64,000 nucleotides of DNA from Bombilactobacillus bombi (GCF_003522965.1 NZ_CP031513.1:496001-560000); one strand, 5' to 3'. Counted from the first letter of the stretch, positions 18,358 to 29,066 are shown. The notes: generated by a model from the letters alone, not told the origin. Numbers and translations are program-made.

Positions 18358-20883
18358 GTGACAAAAAGATTACTCGATTCGTTTCGACCTGAGCATTATG
18401 ACATTTATTTAGATATCAATCGTGCAACTAAAACAATTACTGGACAGACTGTAATTACAGGAGAAGCTTTAGATAATAAGATTGCTATCAATCAAAAGTA
18501 TTTACAAATTAAGCAAGTCCAAGTTAATAATCAAGAGATTAATTTCACAATAGATGATGATAATGAAGTGTTTCAGTTTTCGTTACATGAAGTTGGAGCA
18601 GTTAAGTTAACAATTGACTATACAGCTCCTTTAACTGATTCAATGATGGGCATTTACCCTTCATACTATCAAGTTGATGGTGTGCAAAAGCAGATTATTG
18701 GTACTCAATTCGAAACTACTGCTGCCCGTCAGGCTTTTCCTTGCATTGATGAACCAGCTGCCAAAGCTACTTTTACATTGGCGATTAAATTTGATGAACA
18801 ACCAGGAGAGACAGTAATTAGCAATATGCCTGAGGTAAAGATTGAAAAGGGTGTTCACTACTTTGAACCGACAGTGCGCATGTCAACTTATCTGGTAGCT
18901 TTTGCTTTTGGTGAATTACAAAGTAAGCTAACTCAAACCAAGAGTGGCGTGGAAATTGGTGTTTTTGCAACTAAAGCTCATCAAGCTAAGGAGTTAGACT
19001 TTGCGTTAGATATTGCCAAGCGCTCAATTGAATTTTATGAAGATTTTTATCAAACACCATATCCATTACCGCATTCTTATCAATTAGCATTACCTGATTT
19101 TTCAGCCGGAGCAATGGAAAATTGGGGATTGGTCACTTATCGGGAAGCTTATTTAATGTTAGATCCAGACAACGCTTCTTTGGAATTAAAGAGCAATATT
19201 GCTACTGTCATTGCACATGAGTTAGCTCACCAATGGTTTGGTGATTTGGTAACTATGCAATGGTGGGACGATTTATGGTTAAATGAAAGTTTTGCCAATA
19301 TGATGGAATACGTTGCAATTGATGCTCTAGAACCAGAGTGGCATATTTGGGAAACTTTCCAAACAGCTGAAGCACCTATGGCATTGCAACGTGATGCTGT
19401 TGATGGTGTTCAGTCTGTACATGTTCAAGTGGAACATCCTGCAGATATCGATTCAATTTTTGATTCGGCTATTGTCTATGCTAAAGGTGCGCGGATGTTA
19501 GTCATGGTCAGGGCGTTAATTGGTGATGACGCCTTACGCCAAGGATTAAAATCATATTTTGCGGCACATCAATATCATAATGCAACCGGAGCAGATTTAT
19601 GGTCAGCCTTAAGTAAAGCTTCAGGAATTGATATCAGTAAAATTATGAATACGTGGCTGGAACAACCAGGATATCCTGTAGTTAAAGCCAGTGTGGTTGA
19701 TGGTGATTTACAATTGCGTCAACAGCAGTTCTTTATTGGTGATGGACAAGAAACTGGACGTCAATGGGCTATTCCGTTAAAGGCTAATTTTACAGCTCCT
19801 CAAATTATGACCGAGCAAAGTATTAAATTAGGCAATTATCAACAGTTGCGCCAAGCAACAGGACAGCCGTTGCGTTTGAACGATGGGAATGAATCACATT
19901 TTATTGTGCAATATGATCAAACTTTATTAACAGATATTTTAGATAACGTACAATCTCTTAATGCAATTTCACAATTGCAACTCTTGCAGGACTTATTGCT
20001 TTTAGCACAAAGTCAAACCATTTCGTATGCAGAGTTGGTGCCTTTATTACCTAAATTTGCTCAAAGCAAATCTCATATCGTAAATGATATTTTATATCGT
20101 ATTATTAACAACTTGAAAGACTTTGTGCAGCCTGATTCGCAATCTGAACAAAATTTGCGTACTTTCACTAACCAATTAAGTGCACCACAGATTGAACGTT
20201 TGGGTTGGCAATCGCGTCAAGGTGAGTCTAATGATGATCAATTAACTCGACCATATATTTTAAATGCTTCAATTTACGCCCAAAATAAAAATTCAATACA
20301 AGCTGCCCACCAATTATTTGGAAAATTTGCGCAGAATCTTTCTAAATTGGCAGCCGATATTCGACTTTATGTCTTAAAAAATGAAGTTCAAAACTTTAGT
20401 ACACCACAATTGTTTACACAATTATTAAAAGAGTACCAACAAAGTGCTGATGCTAGCTATAAAGCCGACATTTGTGCAGCATTAACCAAAACTCCTGATA
20501 AAAATTTATTACAGCAAATTGTTGCAGCTTTTGAAAATTCTGAGATTATTAAGCCACAAGATTTACGAGCTTGGTTTGCAGGTGTCTTAAATAATGCTCA
20601 CGGTGAACAAATGGCTTGGGATTGGTTGCGCAATGATTGGTCTTGGCTTGAAAAAACCGTTGGTGGCGATATGGAATTTATCACTTATATTACAGTAATA
20701 AGTAAAGTATTTCGGACACCAACACGTTTAGAAGAATTTAAAGCTTTCTTTGAACCAAAACTTAATACACCTGGATTAACTCGGGAAATAAAAATGGATA
20801 TGGCAGTTATTAAAGGGCGTGTTCAATTAATTGAACACGAACAAGCAGCTGTCAACAAGGCAATTGAAGCTATGATTGCTTAA
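18358..20883 (+). CDS. pepN: Aminopeptidase N (lysyl aminopeptidase)
   Basis: An 841-residue cytosolic M1 zinc aminopeptidase of broad specificity, central to peptide use in lactic acid bacteria (usual length about 844). The exopeptidase motif GAMENWG is at about residue 252 and the zinc motif HELAHQWFG with the downstream Glu in NESFANM. It starts at GTG 18358 behind AAGGGAGA. It is a single-gene unit with its own promoter and a strong terminator. Confidence 0.96.
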   Translation: MTKRLLDSFRPEHYDIYLDINRATKTITGQTVITGEALDNKIAINQKYLQIKQVQVNNQEINFTIDDDNEVFQFSLHEVGAVKLTIDYTAPLTDSMMGIYPSYYQVDGVQKQIIGTQFETTAARQAFPCIDEPAAKATFTLAIKFDEQPGETVISNMPEVKIEKGVHYFEPTVRMSTYLVAFAFGELQSKLTQTKSGVEIGVFATKAHQAKELDFALDIAKRSIEFYEDFYQTPYPLPHSYQLALPDFSAGAMENWGLVTYREAYLMLDPDNASLELKSNIATVIAHELAHQWFGDLVTMQWWDDLWLNESFANMMEYVAIDALEPEWHIWETFQTAEAPMALQRDAVDGVQSVHVQVEHPADIDSIFDSAIVYAKGARMLVMVRALIGDDALRQGLKSYFAAHQYHNATGADLWSALSKASGIDISKIMNTWLEQPGYPVVKASVVDGDLQLRQQQFFIGDGQETGRQWAIPLKANFTAPQIMTEQSIKLGNYQQLRQATGQPLRLNDGNESHFIVQYDQTLLTDILDNVQSLNAISQLQLLQDLLLLAQSQTISYAELVPLLPKFAQSKSHIVNDILYRIINNLKDFVQPDSQSEQNLRTFTNQLSAPQIERLGWQSRQGESNDDQLTRPYILNASIYAQNKNSIQAAHQLFGKFAQNLSKLAADIRLYVLKNEVQNFSTPQLFTQLLKEYQQSADASYKADICAALTKTPDKNLLQQIVAAFENSEIIKPQDLRAWFAGVLNNAHGEQMAWDWLRNDWSWLEKTVGGDMEFITYITVISKVFRTPTRLEEFKAFFEPKLNTPGLTREIKMDMAVIKGRVQLIEHEQAAVNKAIEAMIA

Positions 20884-20886
20884 GAT

Positions 20887-20932
20887 AAAAATCCGCTTTA
20901 GACTTTCAAATTTAGTCTAAAGCGGATTTTTT
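20887..20932. terminator. Bidirectional terminator between pepN and deoR
   Basis: A perfect 18-base-pair stem (20887-20904 with 20914-20931), core ATCCGCTTTAGACT, flanked by A5 and T6. Serves pepN on + and deoR on -. Confidence 0.92.
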
Positions 20933-20934
20933 AA

Positions 20935-21885
20935 TTACTGATTTAATAAATCTTTAGCCGTAATCAAATCAGTAATCAAGACGTTCGGATATCCCCCCAT
21001 TAAAGCTGCATGAATAGAAGCTAACTTTTTTCTTCCACCTGCTATTAAAATTGAATATTTTTTATTTTTTAAATTATCTAAGGGAATACTTACAGTTCGA
21101 CTATCTAATTCTTTATCTGCAATCATCCCATCATCTGTAATAAATCTTGAAAGAATATCACCTACAGCAACTTTTTTTATATGATCTATTTTTTCTTTGT
21201 CTAAATATCCGAGTCGAAAAAGCATGGCCGTGGGTAAAGTCGTCCCAACTGTATAGATAGCAATGTTAGAATTAAATCCCTTTTCTAAAACATTATTAAT
21301 AAATCGATCTTTAACAACTAGGTTTTTGGTAGTAACATCATCAAAAATAACTGGTAATGGTAAAATTTCAGCTTGAGTATGAAAGGCACGACTGAATTTT
21401 TGAGTGATATCACTAGAATAATTACTTTCCTGAGAATTAGTTACGCTACCTTTTAGTTGGACAATTTCTATATTTTTATGAAAATTATCATTTAAGCTAT
21501 TCGCTATTGCCTCCATAGTCTTCCCCCAGCTAATTCCAATAATATCATTATCACGAATAATTTTATCTAAATAATCGGCAGTTTGTTGTCCTAGATATTT
21601 TAAAATATTATTTTCATTAGTATTTGTTTGGGTTCCGATGATTGCATCTTTCAGATGATATTTTGCTTGCAACTGTTTTCTAATAGATTCAACATTTTGA
21701 AAGGGATCGTGAATTTTTACTTCAACAATATTATTTTCTTTAGCAAACTGCAGTAACCTTGAAATAGTTGGCCGAGAAATTTGCAATTTTTTAGCAATAT
21801 CAGATTGACTCATTTCATCAATATAATATAGACGACTAATTTTTAAAGCTTGTTCAATTTTCTTTTGATTTTTCGATTGTATCAT
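20935..21885 (-). CDS. deoR: Deoxyribonucleoside repressor DeoR (SorC family)
   Basis: A 316-residue regulator with an N-terminal helix-turn-helix (YIDEMSQSDIAKKLQISRPT, about residues 20-40) and a sugar-phosphate-binding C-terminal domain (GISWGKTMEAI, SILIAGGRKKL). It is divergent from deoC, the B. subtilis DeoR arrangement, where deoxyribose-5-phosphate lifts repression. GAGGTAATG lies about 7 bases from the ATG at 21885; the ATG at 21891 is too close. Confidence 0.92.
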   Translation of the reverse strand: MIQSKNQKKIEQALKISRLYYIDEMSQSDIAKKLQISRPTISRLLQFAKENNIVEVKIHDPFQNVESIRKQLQAKYHLKDAIIGTQTNTNENNILKYLGQQTADYLDKIIRDNDIIGISWGKTMEAIANSLNDNFHKNIEIVQLKGSVTNSQESNYSSDITQKFSRAFHTQAEILPLPVIFDDVTTKNLVVKDRFINNVLEKGFNSNIAIYTVGTTLPTAMLFRLGYLDKEKIDHIKKVAVGDILSRFITDDGMIADKELDSRTVSIPLDNLKNKKYSILIAGGRKKLASIHAALMGGYPNVLITDLITAKDLLNQ

Positions 21886-21913
21886 TAACATTACCTCATA
21901 TTAATTTTATTGA

Positions 21914-21929
21914 TTGAAATTAATTTCAA
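21914..21929. promoter_or_regulatory. DeoR operator palindrome
   Basis: TTGAAATTAATTTCAA is a perfect 16-base palindrome in the deoR-deoC divergent region. TTGAAA at its left end with TATTTA at 21936-21941 would make a deoC promoter, so binding would block it. A further TTGAAA half-site lies at 21971. Palindrome plus extra half-site resembles what is known for B. subtilis DeoR. Confidence 0.8.
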
Positions 21930-21993
21930 CATGCATATTTATAAATGTAAAATAAAATGGTACTATTTGTTTGAAAATGAAAGGGGTTTAAAA

Positions 21994-22659
21994 ATGGAGT
22001 TAACTAGAGAACAATTAGCAAAATATTTAGATCATACTAATTTACAACCTAATGCTACACAAGAGGATATCCAAAAAACTTGTATGGAGGCTATAAAATA
22101 TAATACCGCTTCTGTCTGTGTTAATGCACATTGGATTGCATATGTTAAAAAAGAATTAGAAAATACTACTGTGAATCCAATTGCTGTAGTGGGTTTTCCA
22201 CTAGGTGCAACAAGTACAAATGCTAAAACTTTTGAGGCAAAAACAGCGCTATTAGATGGTGCTGAAGAAATAGATATGGTAATTAATATTGGCGAATTAA
22301 TTGGCGGAAATGATGAATTTGTTCAAAATGATATTCATTCTGTTGTTCAGGAAGTACATTCAAAAAATAAATTACTAAAAGTTATTATCGAAACTTCTTT
22401 TTTGAATAATTCTCAAATTATTAAAGCATGTGAGCTCGCAGAAAAAGCAGGAGCAGACTATGTCAAAACTTCAACAGGTTTTAGTTCTGCTGGGGCTAAG
22501 GTTGAAGATGTTGCTTTAATGCGGAAAACTGTGGGTAATCGTCTTGGTGTTAAAGCTTCTGGTGGTATTCATAGTCGTAAAGAAGCATTAGCAATGATTG
22601 CCGCAGGTGCTAGTCGCTTAGGTGTTAGTGCAACTGTTAAAATTTTGTCTGAAAATTGA
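21994..22659 (+). CDS. deoC: Deoxyribose-phosphate aldolase
   Basis: A 221-residue class I aldolase that splits deoxyribose-5-phosphate into acetaldehyde and glyceraldehyde-3-phosphate. It has the family start YLDHTNLQPNATQEDI, the Schiff-base segment DYVKTSTGFSSAGA and VKASGGIHS. GAAAGGGG precedes the ATG at 21994; an upstream in-frame ATG at 21910 would run through the operator. First gene of the deo operon. Confidence 0.97.
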   Translation: MELTREQLAKYLDHTNLQPNATQEDIQKTCMEAIKYNTASVCVNAHWIAYVKKELENTTVNPIAVVGFPLGATSTNAKTFEAKTALLDGAEEIDMVINIGELIGGNDEFVQNDIHSVVQEVHSKNKLLKVIIETSFLNNSQIIKACELAEKAGADYVKTSTGFSSAGAKVEDVALMRKTVGNRLGVKASGGIHSRKEALAMIAAGASRLGVSATVKILSEN

Positions 22660-22674
22660 TAAGGAGTTATTATT

Positions 22675-23865
22675 ATGACTAAATTTAATAGAATATTTGG
22701 AATTGTTTTGGATTCTGTTGGAACAGGAGCCGCAGCAGATGCAGATAAATTCAATGATTTAGGTGCAGATACTTTAGGGCATGTTGGGGATGCCTATCAA
22801 GGAAATTTAAAATTACCTAATTTACAAAAGTTGGGTATTTCCAATTTGCGAACTCAAGAAATTGCTGGAGTACCAGCCGCTAATAATCCATTAGGATATT
22901 ATGGGAAAATGCAAGAAATTTCTGCTGGTAAAGATAGTATGGATGGCCATTGGGAAATGATGGAATTACCAGTTAATAAACCTTTAGATTATTTTCCTAA
23001 TGGTTTTCCTGATGAGTTATTAGACAAAATTGCTCAATTTTCCGGAAGAAAAATTATCGGCAATCGTCCTGAATCAGGTACTAAAATTATTCAAGAACTC
23101 GGTGAGCAGCAAATGAAAACAGGAGATTTAATTATTTATACCTCAGGTGATTCTGTTTTGCAAATTGCAGCTCATGAAGATGTAATTTCAGTACAAGAGT
23201 TATATAAAATCTGTGAATATACGCGTAGTTTAGTTAATGGTCCACAATATACAATTGGACGTGTTATTGCTCGGCCTTATATAGGTTCTGACAAAGATCA
23301 TTTTACTCGAACAGCTAATCGGCACGACTTTTCTTTGGAGCCAATAGGAAAAACAGTACTTGATTATCTTGCAGACAGTAATATTCATACTGTTGGTATT
23401 GGAAAAATTAATGATATTTTTTCTGGAAATGGAATTATCGAAGGTTATCATAACGAAAGTAATATGGATGGTATGGATCATTTGGATCATGTTTTGCATG
23501 AAAGTTTTACAGGATTTTGTTTTATGAACTTGGTAGATTTTGATGCTATGTATGGCCATCGTCGTAATCCTATGGGCTTTGGTCAAGCGTTAATGGATTT
23601 TGATGAACGTTTAGGCAGTGTTTTAGATCAATTAAAAAATGATGATTTATTGATGATTACTGCAGATCATGGAAATGATCCAGGATTTCGCGGCACGGAC
23701 CATACTCGTGAATATGTACCTTTACTTGTTTATTCACCAAGTATGAAACATCACGGATCTTTAGGAACTCGGCAGACATTTGCAGATATGGGAGCTATTA
23801 TTTTAGATAATTTTAATGTTACAGGTAATTCTGTTGGGAAGAGCTTTTTAGCTGATTTGAATTAG
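22675..23865 (+). CDS. deoB: Phosphopentomutase
   Basis: A 396-residue metal enzyme of the alkaline-phosphatase superfamily interconverting (deoxy)ribose-1- and 5-phosphates. [11 protein letters not shown] (metal and phospho-Thr), [12 protein letters not shown] and [26 protein letters not shown] are present. AAGGAG site; 15 bases after deoC. Confidence 0.97.
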   Translation: MTKFNRIFGIVLDSVGTGAAADADKFNDLGADTLGHVGDAYQGNLKLPNLQKLGISNLRTQEIAGVPAANNPLGYYGKMQEISAGKDSMDGHWEMMELPVNKPLDYFPNGFPDELLDKIAQFSGRKIIGNRPESGTKIIQELGEQQMKTGDLIIYTSGDSVLQIAAHEDVISVQELYKICEYTRSLVNGPQYTIGRVIARPYIGSDKDHFTRTANRHDFSLEPIGKTVLDYLADSNIHTVGIGKINDIFSGNGIIEGYHNESNMDGMDHLDHVLHESFTGFCFMNLVDFDAMYGHRRNPMGFGQALMDFDERLGSVLDQLKNDDLLMITADHGNDPGFRGTDHTREYVPLLVYSPSMKHHGSLGTRQTFADMGAIILDNFNVTGNSVGKSFLADLN

Positions 23866-23884
23866 CAAGAAAGGAGAAAAAGTT

Positions 23885-25119
23885 ATGAAAATGATTAATA
23901 TAATTGATGAAAAAAGAAATGGAACTGAATTAAATGATGACGAAATTCAGTTTTTTGTTGATGGTGTTGTAAACGATACCATCCCAGATTATCAAATTAG
24001 TGCATTACTAATGGCTATTTACTTTCAAGGTATGACCAAAAGCGAAAGATCAAGTTTGACTATGAAAATGATGCAATCTGGTGAGCATTTAGATTTAACT
24101 AGTATTCCAGGAATTAAAGTTGATAAACATTCTACTGGTGGTGTAGGTGATAAAGTGAGTTTGCCTTTGGCAGCCATGGTTGCAGCTACTGGAATACCGG
24201 TACCAATGATTTCAGGTAGAGGGTTAGGTCATACTGGAGGAACATTAGACAAACTAGAAGCCATTCCTGGTTATCAAGTCGAAATTAGTGAACAAGAATT
24301 TCTTAAACAAGTGTCTCAAGAAGGTTTAGCTATTATTGGTGCAACTAAAAACATCGCACCAGCTGATAAAAGAATTTATTCATTACGAGATGTAACAGAT
24401 ACTGTAGATTCGATTCCACTGATTGCTAGTTCTATTATGAGTAAAAAAATTGCTTCAGGAACTGACGCTTTAGTTATTGATGTCAAAACTGGTTCCGGGG
24501 CTTTTATGAAGACTTTAGATAAGTCCATAGAATTGGCACAAGCGTTGGTAGAAATAGGCAAAAGTATTGGTATGAAGTGTATTGCGGTAATTTCTGATAT
24601 GAACCAACCTTTGGGTAACAAGATAGGTAATGCTTTAGAAATTGAAGAATCTATTGATTTGTTAAAAGGACAAGGCCCCGCTGATTTGATGAAGCCAAAG
24701 AGCTTTTGGAAGATACTATTACATCAGGGAAAGCTTTAGAACGATTTCGGGCGTTAATTAAAGCACAAAAAGGCGATACCAGAGTAATTGAAGACTATAC
24801 AGTAATGCCACAAGCTAAATATCGGATTCCATTAATTGCTCAAAAATCTGGAGTTATTTCAGAAATAGAAGCAGATGAAGTTGGAATTGCTAGCATGATG
24901 CTAGGAGGCGGTCGCCAAAAAACTGATGATCAATTAGATTATGCAGTTGGGATTGAACTTCATAAAAAAATAGGTGATACAATCCATGAGGGAGAACCCA
25001 TCTTAACTATTTATAGTGATCAGAAAAATGTTGATGAAGTAAAACAACTATTAACAAATAATATTAAAATTTTTGATCATGCAGAGAAGCTACAAATGAT
25101 TTATCAGATTATTAAATAA
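23885..25119 (+). pseudogene. pdp: Pyrimidine-nucleoside phosphorylase, frameshifted by an internal deletion
   Basis: The enzyme would split thymidine, uridine and deoxyuridine with phosphate. The N-terminal part is intact: [33 protein letters not shown] and [10 protein letters not shown]. After GQGPADL (about 24,688) the frame breaks into a short false tail, and homology resumes in another frame at [16 protein letters not shown] (from about 24,692) to the normal C-terminus ending 25,119. Against the family, about 22 residues (the TELxLxLGxxMxxLA segment) are gone, an estimated 64-nt loss that also shifts frame. No full-length product is possible. Confidence 0.88.
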
Positions 25120-25134
25120 ATATAGGAGATCATT

Positions 25135-25842
25135 ATGAGTACTCATATTAATGCTCAAGATGGAGATATAGCATCAACAGTTTTAATGCCTGGAGATCCG
25201 TTAAGAGCAAAATATATTGCAGAAAATTTTTTAGAGAATGCTGTATGTTATAATACAGTTAGAAATGCCTATGGCTATACTGGTTTATACCAAGGAAAAC
25301 GAGTTTCAATACAAGCATCAGGAATGAGTATTCCTTCAATTTCTATTTATGCTACAGAATTAATTACAGAATTTCATGTTAAAAATTTAATTCGAGTTGG
25401 TACTTGTGGAGGAATGAGCCCGCAAATTCATGTACGTGATGTTGTTATCGCTCAAAGTGCTAGCACTGATTCTTCAATTATTAATAATACTTTTGGCAGT
25501 GGTATTTATTATGCACCAACAGCCGATTTTACAATGTTAATGAAAGCTTATCAGGCAGCTCAAAAATTAAATATCACAGTCAAAGTAGGTAATATTTTGT
25601 CTGAAGATCGTTTCTATAATGATGAAATGGATAGACAAAAGTTAATTGATTATGGTGTTTTAGGCACAGAAATGGAATCAGCAGCTTTATATTTATTAGC
25701 AGCAAAATATCAGGTTAAAGCTTTGGGAATATTGACTATCAGCAATCATTTGGTTACTGGTGAAGAAACAACTGCAAAAGAGCGCGAACGTTCTTTTAAT
25801 GATATGATAAAGATTGCGTTAGATACAGCTCAAACAGCTTAA
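25135..25842 (+). CDS. deoD: Purine-nucleoside phosphorylase (DeoD type)
   Basis: A 235-residue hexameric phosphorylase for purine (deoxy)nucleosides. It has PGDPLRAKYIAE, RVGTCGG and LGTEMESAALYLLA, where the Glu and Met bind the ribose. It follows the broken pdp by 15 bases with a TAGGAGAT site. Intact. Confidence 0.96.
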   Translation: MSTHINAQDGDIASTVLMPGDPLRAKYIAENFLENAVCYNTVRNAYGYTGLYQGKRVSIQASGMSIPSISIYATELITEFHVKNLIRVGTCGGMSPQIHVRDVVIAQSASTDSSIINNTFGSGIYYAPTADFTMLMKAYQAAQKLNITVKVGNILSEDRFYNDEMDRQKLIDYGVLGTEMESAALYLLAAKYQVKALGILTISNHLVTGEETTAKERERSFNDMIKIALDTAQTA

Positions 25843-25859
25843 ATAAAAAGGAGCCTCTC

Positions 25860-27059
25860 ATGTATATTGCAATAAATATCTTAGGTTTATGTGTTTTTAT
25901 CGGTGTAGCGTTTTTGTTTTCAAAGAAAAAACATGAAATTAATTGGCGATCAATTATTGTAATGATAGGATTAAATCTATTATTATCATGGTTTTTAACT
26001 GATTTTTCTATTGGTCGTGTAATTGTTAAGGGTGCAGCTGATGGATTTAATGCATTAGTACAAGTTGCTTATAAGGGTATTGAATTTGCTTTTCCTAGTA
26101 TGGTTCACGTTAAGAATATGGATTTTGTTTTTAGCTCTTTAATGCCAATTTTAATGATTGTCCCAATGTTTGATATTTTAACCTATATTGGATTTTTACC
26201 ATGGATTATTAAATGGATTGGTAAAGGTCTTGCTAAAATTACCGGGCAACCCAAGTTTGAATCATTTTTTGCAGTAGAAATGATGTTTTTGGGAAATACA
26301 GAAGCTTTAGCTGTATCTGGACTTCAATTAAAAACAATGAGTAAGGAAAGAGATTTAACTTTAGCTATGATGTCCATGTCTTGTGTAACAGCCTCTATTT
26401 TGGGAGCTTATACGCAAATGATGCCTGCGCAATTTATTTTAACGGCTATTCCTATTAATATTATTAACTCCATTATCGTTACTAATATTATAAATCCAGT
26501 GCATATCACTGAAGAAGAAGATGTCATTGCAAAGATGAGTGATGAAAAAAATGCTAAGGAGCCGTTCTTTTCATTTTTAGGAGATTCGATTTTAGGTGCA
26601 GGTAAATTAATTCTAATTATTACAGCCAATGTTATTGCTTTTGTAGCGTTAGCTGCCTTAATTGATAAAATCTTAGGAATTATACATCCATGGCTAAGTT
26701 TGGAACATCTCTTAGGTATTGTAATGTTTCCATTTGCATGGTTAATGGGATTGAATCCTCAAGATTCTTTCCAATTGGCCCAATATATGGGAACCAAGTT
26801 GGTTACAAATGAATTTGTAGTTATGGGACAAGTTACAAATACAGTTAAATCTTTAATACCTCATTACCAAGCTGTTTTAACAGTATTTTTAACATCATTC
26901 GCTAATTTCTCAACAGTAGGGATGATTATTGGAGCATTTAAAGGTTTAGTTGATCGTAAACGGAATGATTATGTATCTTCTAATGTTGGATTAATGTTAG
27001 TATCTGGGATTTTAGTTTCTCTACTTTCAGCTGGATTTGTAGGATTATTTGTCTGGTAA
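25860..27059 (+). CDS. nupC: Concentrative nucleoside transporter (NupC/CNT family)
   Basis: A 399-residue inner-membrane symporter for nucleosides with 9-10 membrane segments. CNT motifs visible: FFAVEMMFLGNTEALAV, which corresponds to the GQTEA-type substrate-binding loop, and SFANFSTVGMIIGAF near the C-terminus. It is directly behind deoD with AAAAGGAG, so uptake and cleavage are co-expressed. Confidence 0.93.
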   Translation: MYIAINILGLCVFIGVAFLFSKKKHEINWRSIIVMIGLNLLLSWFLTDFSIGRVIVKGAADGFNALVQVAYKGIEFAFPSMVHVKNMDFVFSSLMPILMIVPMFDILTYIGFLPWIIKWIGKGLAKITGQPKFESFFAVEMMFLGNTEALAVSGLQLKTMSKERDLTLAMMSMSCVTASILGAYTQMMPAQFILTAIPINIINSIIVTNIINPVHITEEEDVIAKMSDEKNAKEPFFSFLGDSILGAGKLILIITANVIAFVALAALIDKILGIIHPWLSLEHLLGIVMFPFAWLMGLNPQDSFQLAQYMGTKLVTNEFVVMGQVTNTVKSLIPHYQAVLTVFLTSFANFSTVGMIIGAFKGLVDRKRNDYVSSNVGLMLVSGILVSLLSAGFVGLFVW

Positions 27060-27082
27060 AATTTTATATAAGGCGTGGTTGT

Positions 27083-28354
27083 TTGTTACGTAGTTTGAAA
27101 AGTTATAAAGAGATTAGAACCCAGGTTTTAGCCGGAATAACTAGTTTTTTTGCGATTTCTTATATTATTATTGTCAATCCAATGATTTTAAAAGATGCTG
27201 GTATGCCTTTTGATCTGAGTGTTTTTGCTACGATTATTATCTCTATTATTGGCTGTTTAATTATGGCTATTTGGGGACAAGCACCTATTATCTTGACACC
27301 TGGTATGGGTGTGAATGCGTTCTTTACTTATACTTTAGTAGTATCTATGCATTTTTCTTGGCAAACGGCGATTGCGGTGTCTATAATTAGTAGTTTGTTT
27401 TATATAGTTATTGCTTTTTCAAAATTGAGTGACTTATTATCAAATGCAATTCCTCAAGTCATTAAAACTGGAATAACAGTGGGGATTGGAATGTTTTTGG
27501 TGGAGTTGGGTCTAGAAAAGGCAGGGTTAATAGTATCCGGTCATAATGGCTCGCTTTTAGCGTTGGGTTCTCTTCAAAATGCTGGTACTTTATTAGCATT
27601 ATTTGGCTTGATTATCACTTTAGTCTTATTTCTAATGAAAATACCTGGGAATTTTATTATCGGTATTTTAGTCACGAGTATCGTTGGTTTTATTTTTCAT
27701 ATTAAAGGGCAAACAGCAACAGTACAGTTCTCAAAGATTAATTCTTTACCGCAGATTTTTGCGCAAGGCAATTTTGAAGCGATAGGCGATATAAAATTTT
27801 GGTTAGCAGTTTTTTCAATGACCATGATTTTAGTGTTTGAGTCGATGGGCTTATTAGAGGGAATTTTGCCAAATAAAAGTAAGTTTAAGCGTAGTTTTCA
27901 AAGTAGTGCTATAACAGCCTTTTTGTCAGGAATTATAGGCACTAGTCCCACAGTAGCTGCAGCAGAAAGTGCAGCTGGAATAGAAACTGGTGGACGGACA
28001 GGTTTAGTAGCATTAGTAGCTAGTGTTTTCTTTATGGCTTCTTTATTTTTAGTTGGATTTTTGAAATATGTACCTCAGGTAGCAATTGCGCCAGTGATAA
28101 TTATTACGGGAGCCACGATGATGCAAAATTTAAAATTGATTAATTTTGAAGATTTTAGTGATTGGTTTCCAGCATTTTTAATTATTGTGCTCATTCCTTT
28201 AACTGGCAGTATTGCGACCGGATTATGTTTTGGTTTTATTAGTTATCCCATAACCAAAAGTGTAGTCCATCAAACTCAAGAAATATCAGTTACTATGTGG
28301 ATTCTCAGTCTGATTTTCTTAATTAATTTAATATGTAGTACATTTTTAACATAA
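27083..28354 (+). CDS. AzgA-type purine permease (adenine/hypoxanthine/guanine)
   Basis: A 423-residue NCS2/AzgA family transporter with about 12 membrane segments. Family motifs: ITSFFAISYIIIVNP, LTPGMGVNAFF and GTSPTVAAAESAAGIE-type sequence in the substrate region. Its start is TTG 27083 behind AAGGCG; no better ATG is nearby. As the last gene of the deo operon it would handle the free bases released by DeoD. Exact base specificity is not readable. Confidence 0.9.
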   Translation: MLRSLKSYKEIRTQVLAGITSFFAISYIIIVNPMILKDAGMPFDLSVFATIIISIIGCLIMAIWGQAPIILTPGMGVNAFFTYTLVVSMHFSWQTAIAVSIISSLFYIVIAFSKLSDLLSNAIPQVIKTGITVGIGMFLVELGLEKAGLIVSGHNGSLLALGSLQNAGTLLALFGLIITLVLFLMKIPGNFIIGILVTSIVGFIFHIKGQTATVQFSKINSLPQIFAQGNFEAIGDIKFWLAVFSMTMILVFESMGLLEGILPNKSKFKRSFQSSAITAFLSGIIGTSPTVAAAESAAGIETGGRTGLVALVASVFFMASLFLVGFLKYVPQVAIAPVIIITGATMMQNLKLINFEDFSDWFPAFLIIVLIPLTGSIATGLCFGFISYPITKSVVHQTQEISVTMWILSLIFLINLICSTFLT

Positions 28355-28428
28355 GTAGAAAGTTTTAGCTTATTGCTTTTTGAAAAAAGTCAAATTTTCT
28401 ACATTTAGAATTCAATTATTTTAACATT

Positions 28429-28463
28429 AAAAATCACTGTCTTGTATGAGATAGTGATTTTTT
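28429..28463 (+). terminator. Terminator of the deo operon
   Basis: AAATCACTGTCT pairs with AGATAGTGATTT (one G-U), with a 5-base loop and a T6 tail. It marks the end of the compact core region. Confidence 0.85.
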
Positions 28464-28864
28464 ATTAATTTAACCTAGCTCCAATCACCGCCACCGTTCC
28501 TCAATGCAGAAACCTTGTCTTGCTATGCTCGCCAAGTTTCAGACCCATTAAATGCCCCCCAGTAAAAAATCAAAATTGTAATTATAAATAAAATTTAGAA
28601 CAAAAGATGAACAAAAGATTAGGATTGTAATTTCAGATAAAACGGTTATGTTATGATGATAATAATGTTATTGAAAACCACAATATTTTAAAAATAATTC
28701 ATCGTACAAGTTACTATTTAGTATTGTCGACAATAACGTGTTAATCAGCAATAATATTGTGCTCATGCAATTAATATTATTTTTTATAGTCAATAATAGG
28801 TCAGTCTATGTAATAAAATTCTCTATACATTACAGCTTAAAGTTAATCAAAGTAATCTAGAAAA
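28464..28864. other. Non-coding stretch at the core/accessory border
   Basis: No open frame with coding character is visible. A short GC-richer patch (about 28,476-28,557) stands out from the AT-rich surroundings but matches no tRNA or protein I can recognise; it may be the tail of a lost gene. Confidence 0.5.
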
Positions 28865-28873
28865 AAGTCTAAG

Positions 28874-29066
28874 TTAAATCTTAGACTTTTTTATTTTGAT
28901 AGCATAAATTTCATTGAGCCTTATTAAATGATTACCAATTACTAAATTATCTTGATAATAACCAGCAATCTTGCCCTGAATAAACTGCGTCACGAAGAGA
29001 TTTTTATCAATAATTGCGGGTTCAATAATGACCTCTAAATTTTTAGTTGCTGCTTCGTCATTTACT
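28874..29066 (-). pseudogene. Duplicated C-terminal fragment of the YolD-like gene
   Basis: This stretch is a near copy of 34,029-34,220, including the terminator-like stem AAGTCTAAG/CTTAGACTT beside the stop codon. The encoded tail (IHLIKFNEIYAIKIKKSKI-type) matches the intact YolD-like protein downstream. Similarity stops abruptly at about 29,066, so only the last 60 or so codons were copied or retained. There is no start codon. Confidence 0.8.

Noticed and set aside
21910-21993. Extended N-terminus of DeoC from ATG 21910
   Set aside because: It would translate the DeoR operator and promoter, and family members start at the ATG at 21994.
28476-28557. GC-richer patch considered as a tRNA or small RNA
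   Set aside because: No cloverleaf, no CCA or T-arm sequence, no terminator directly behind it.
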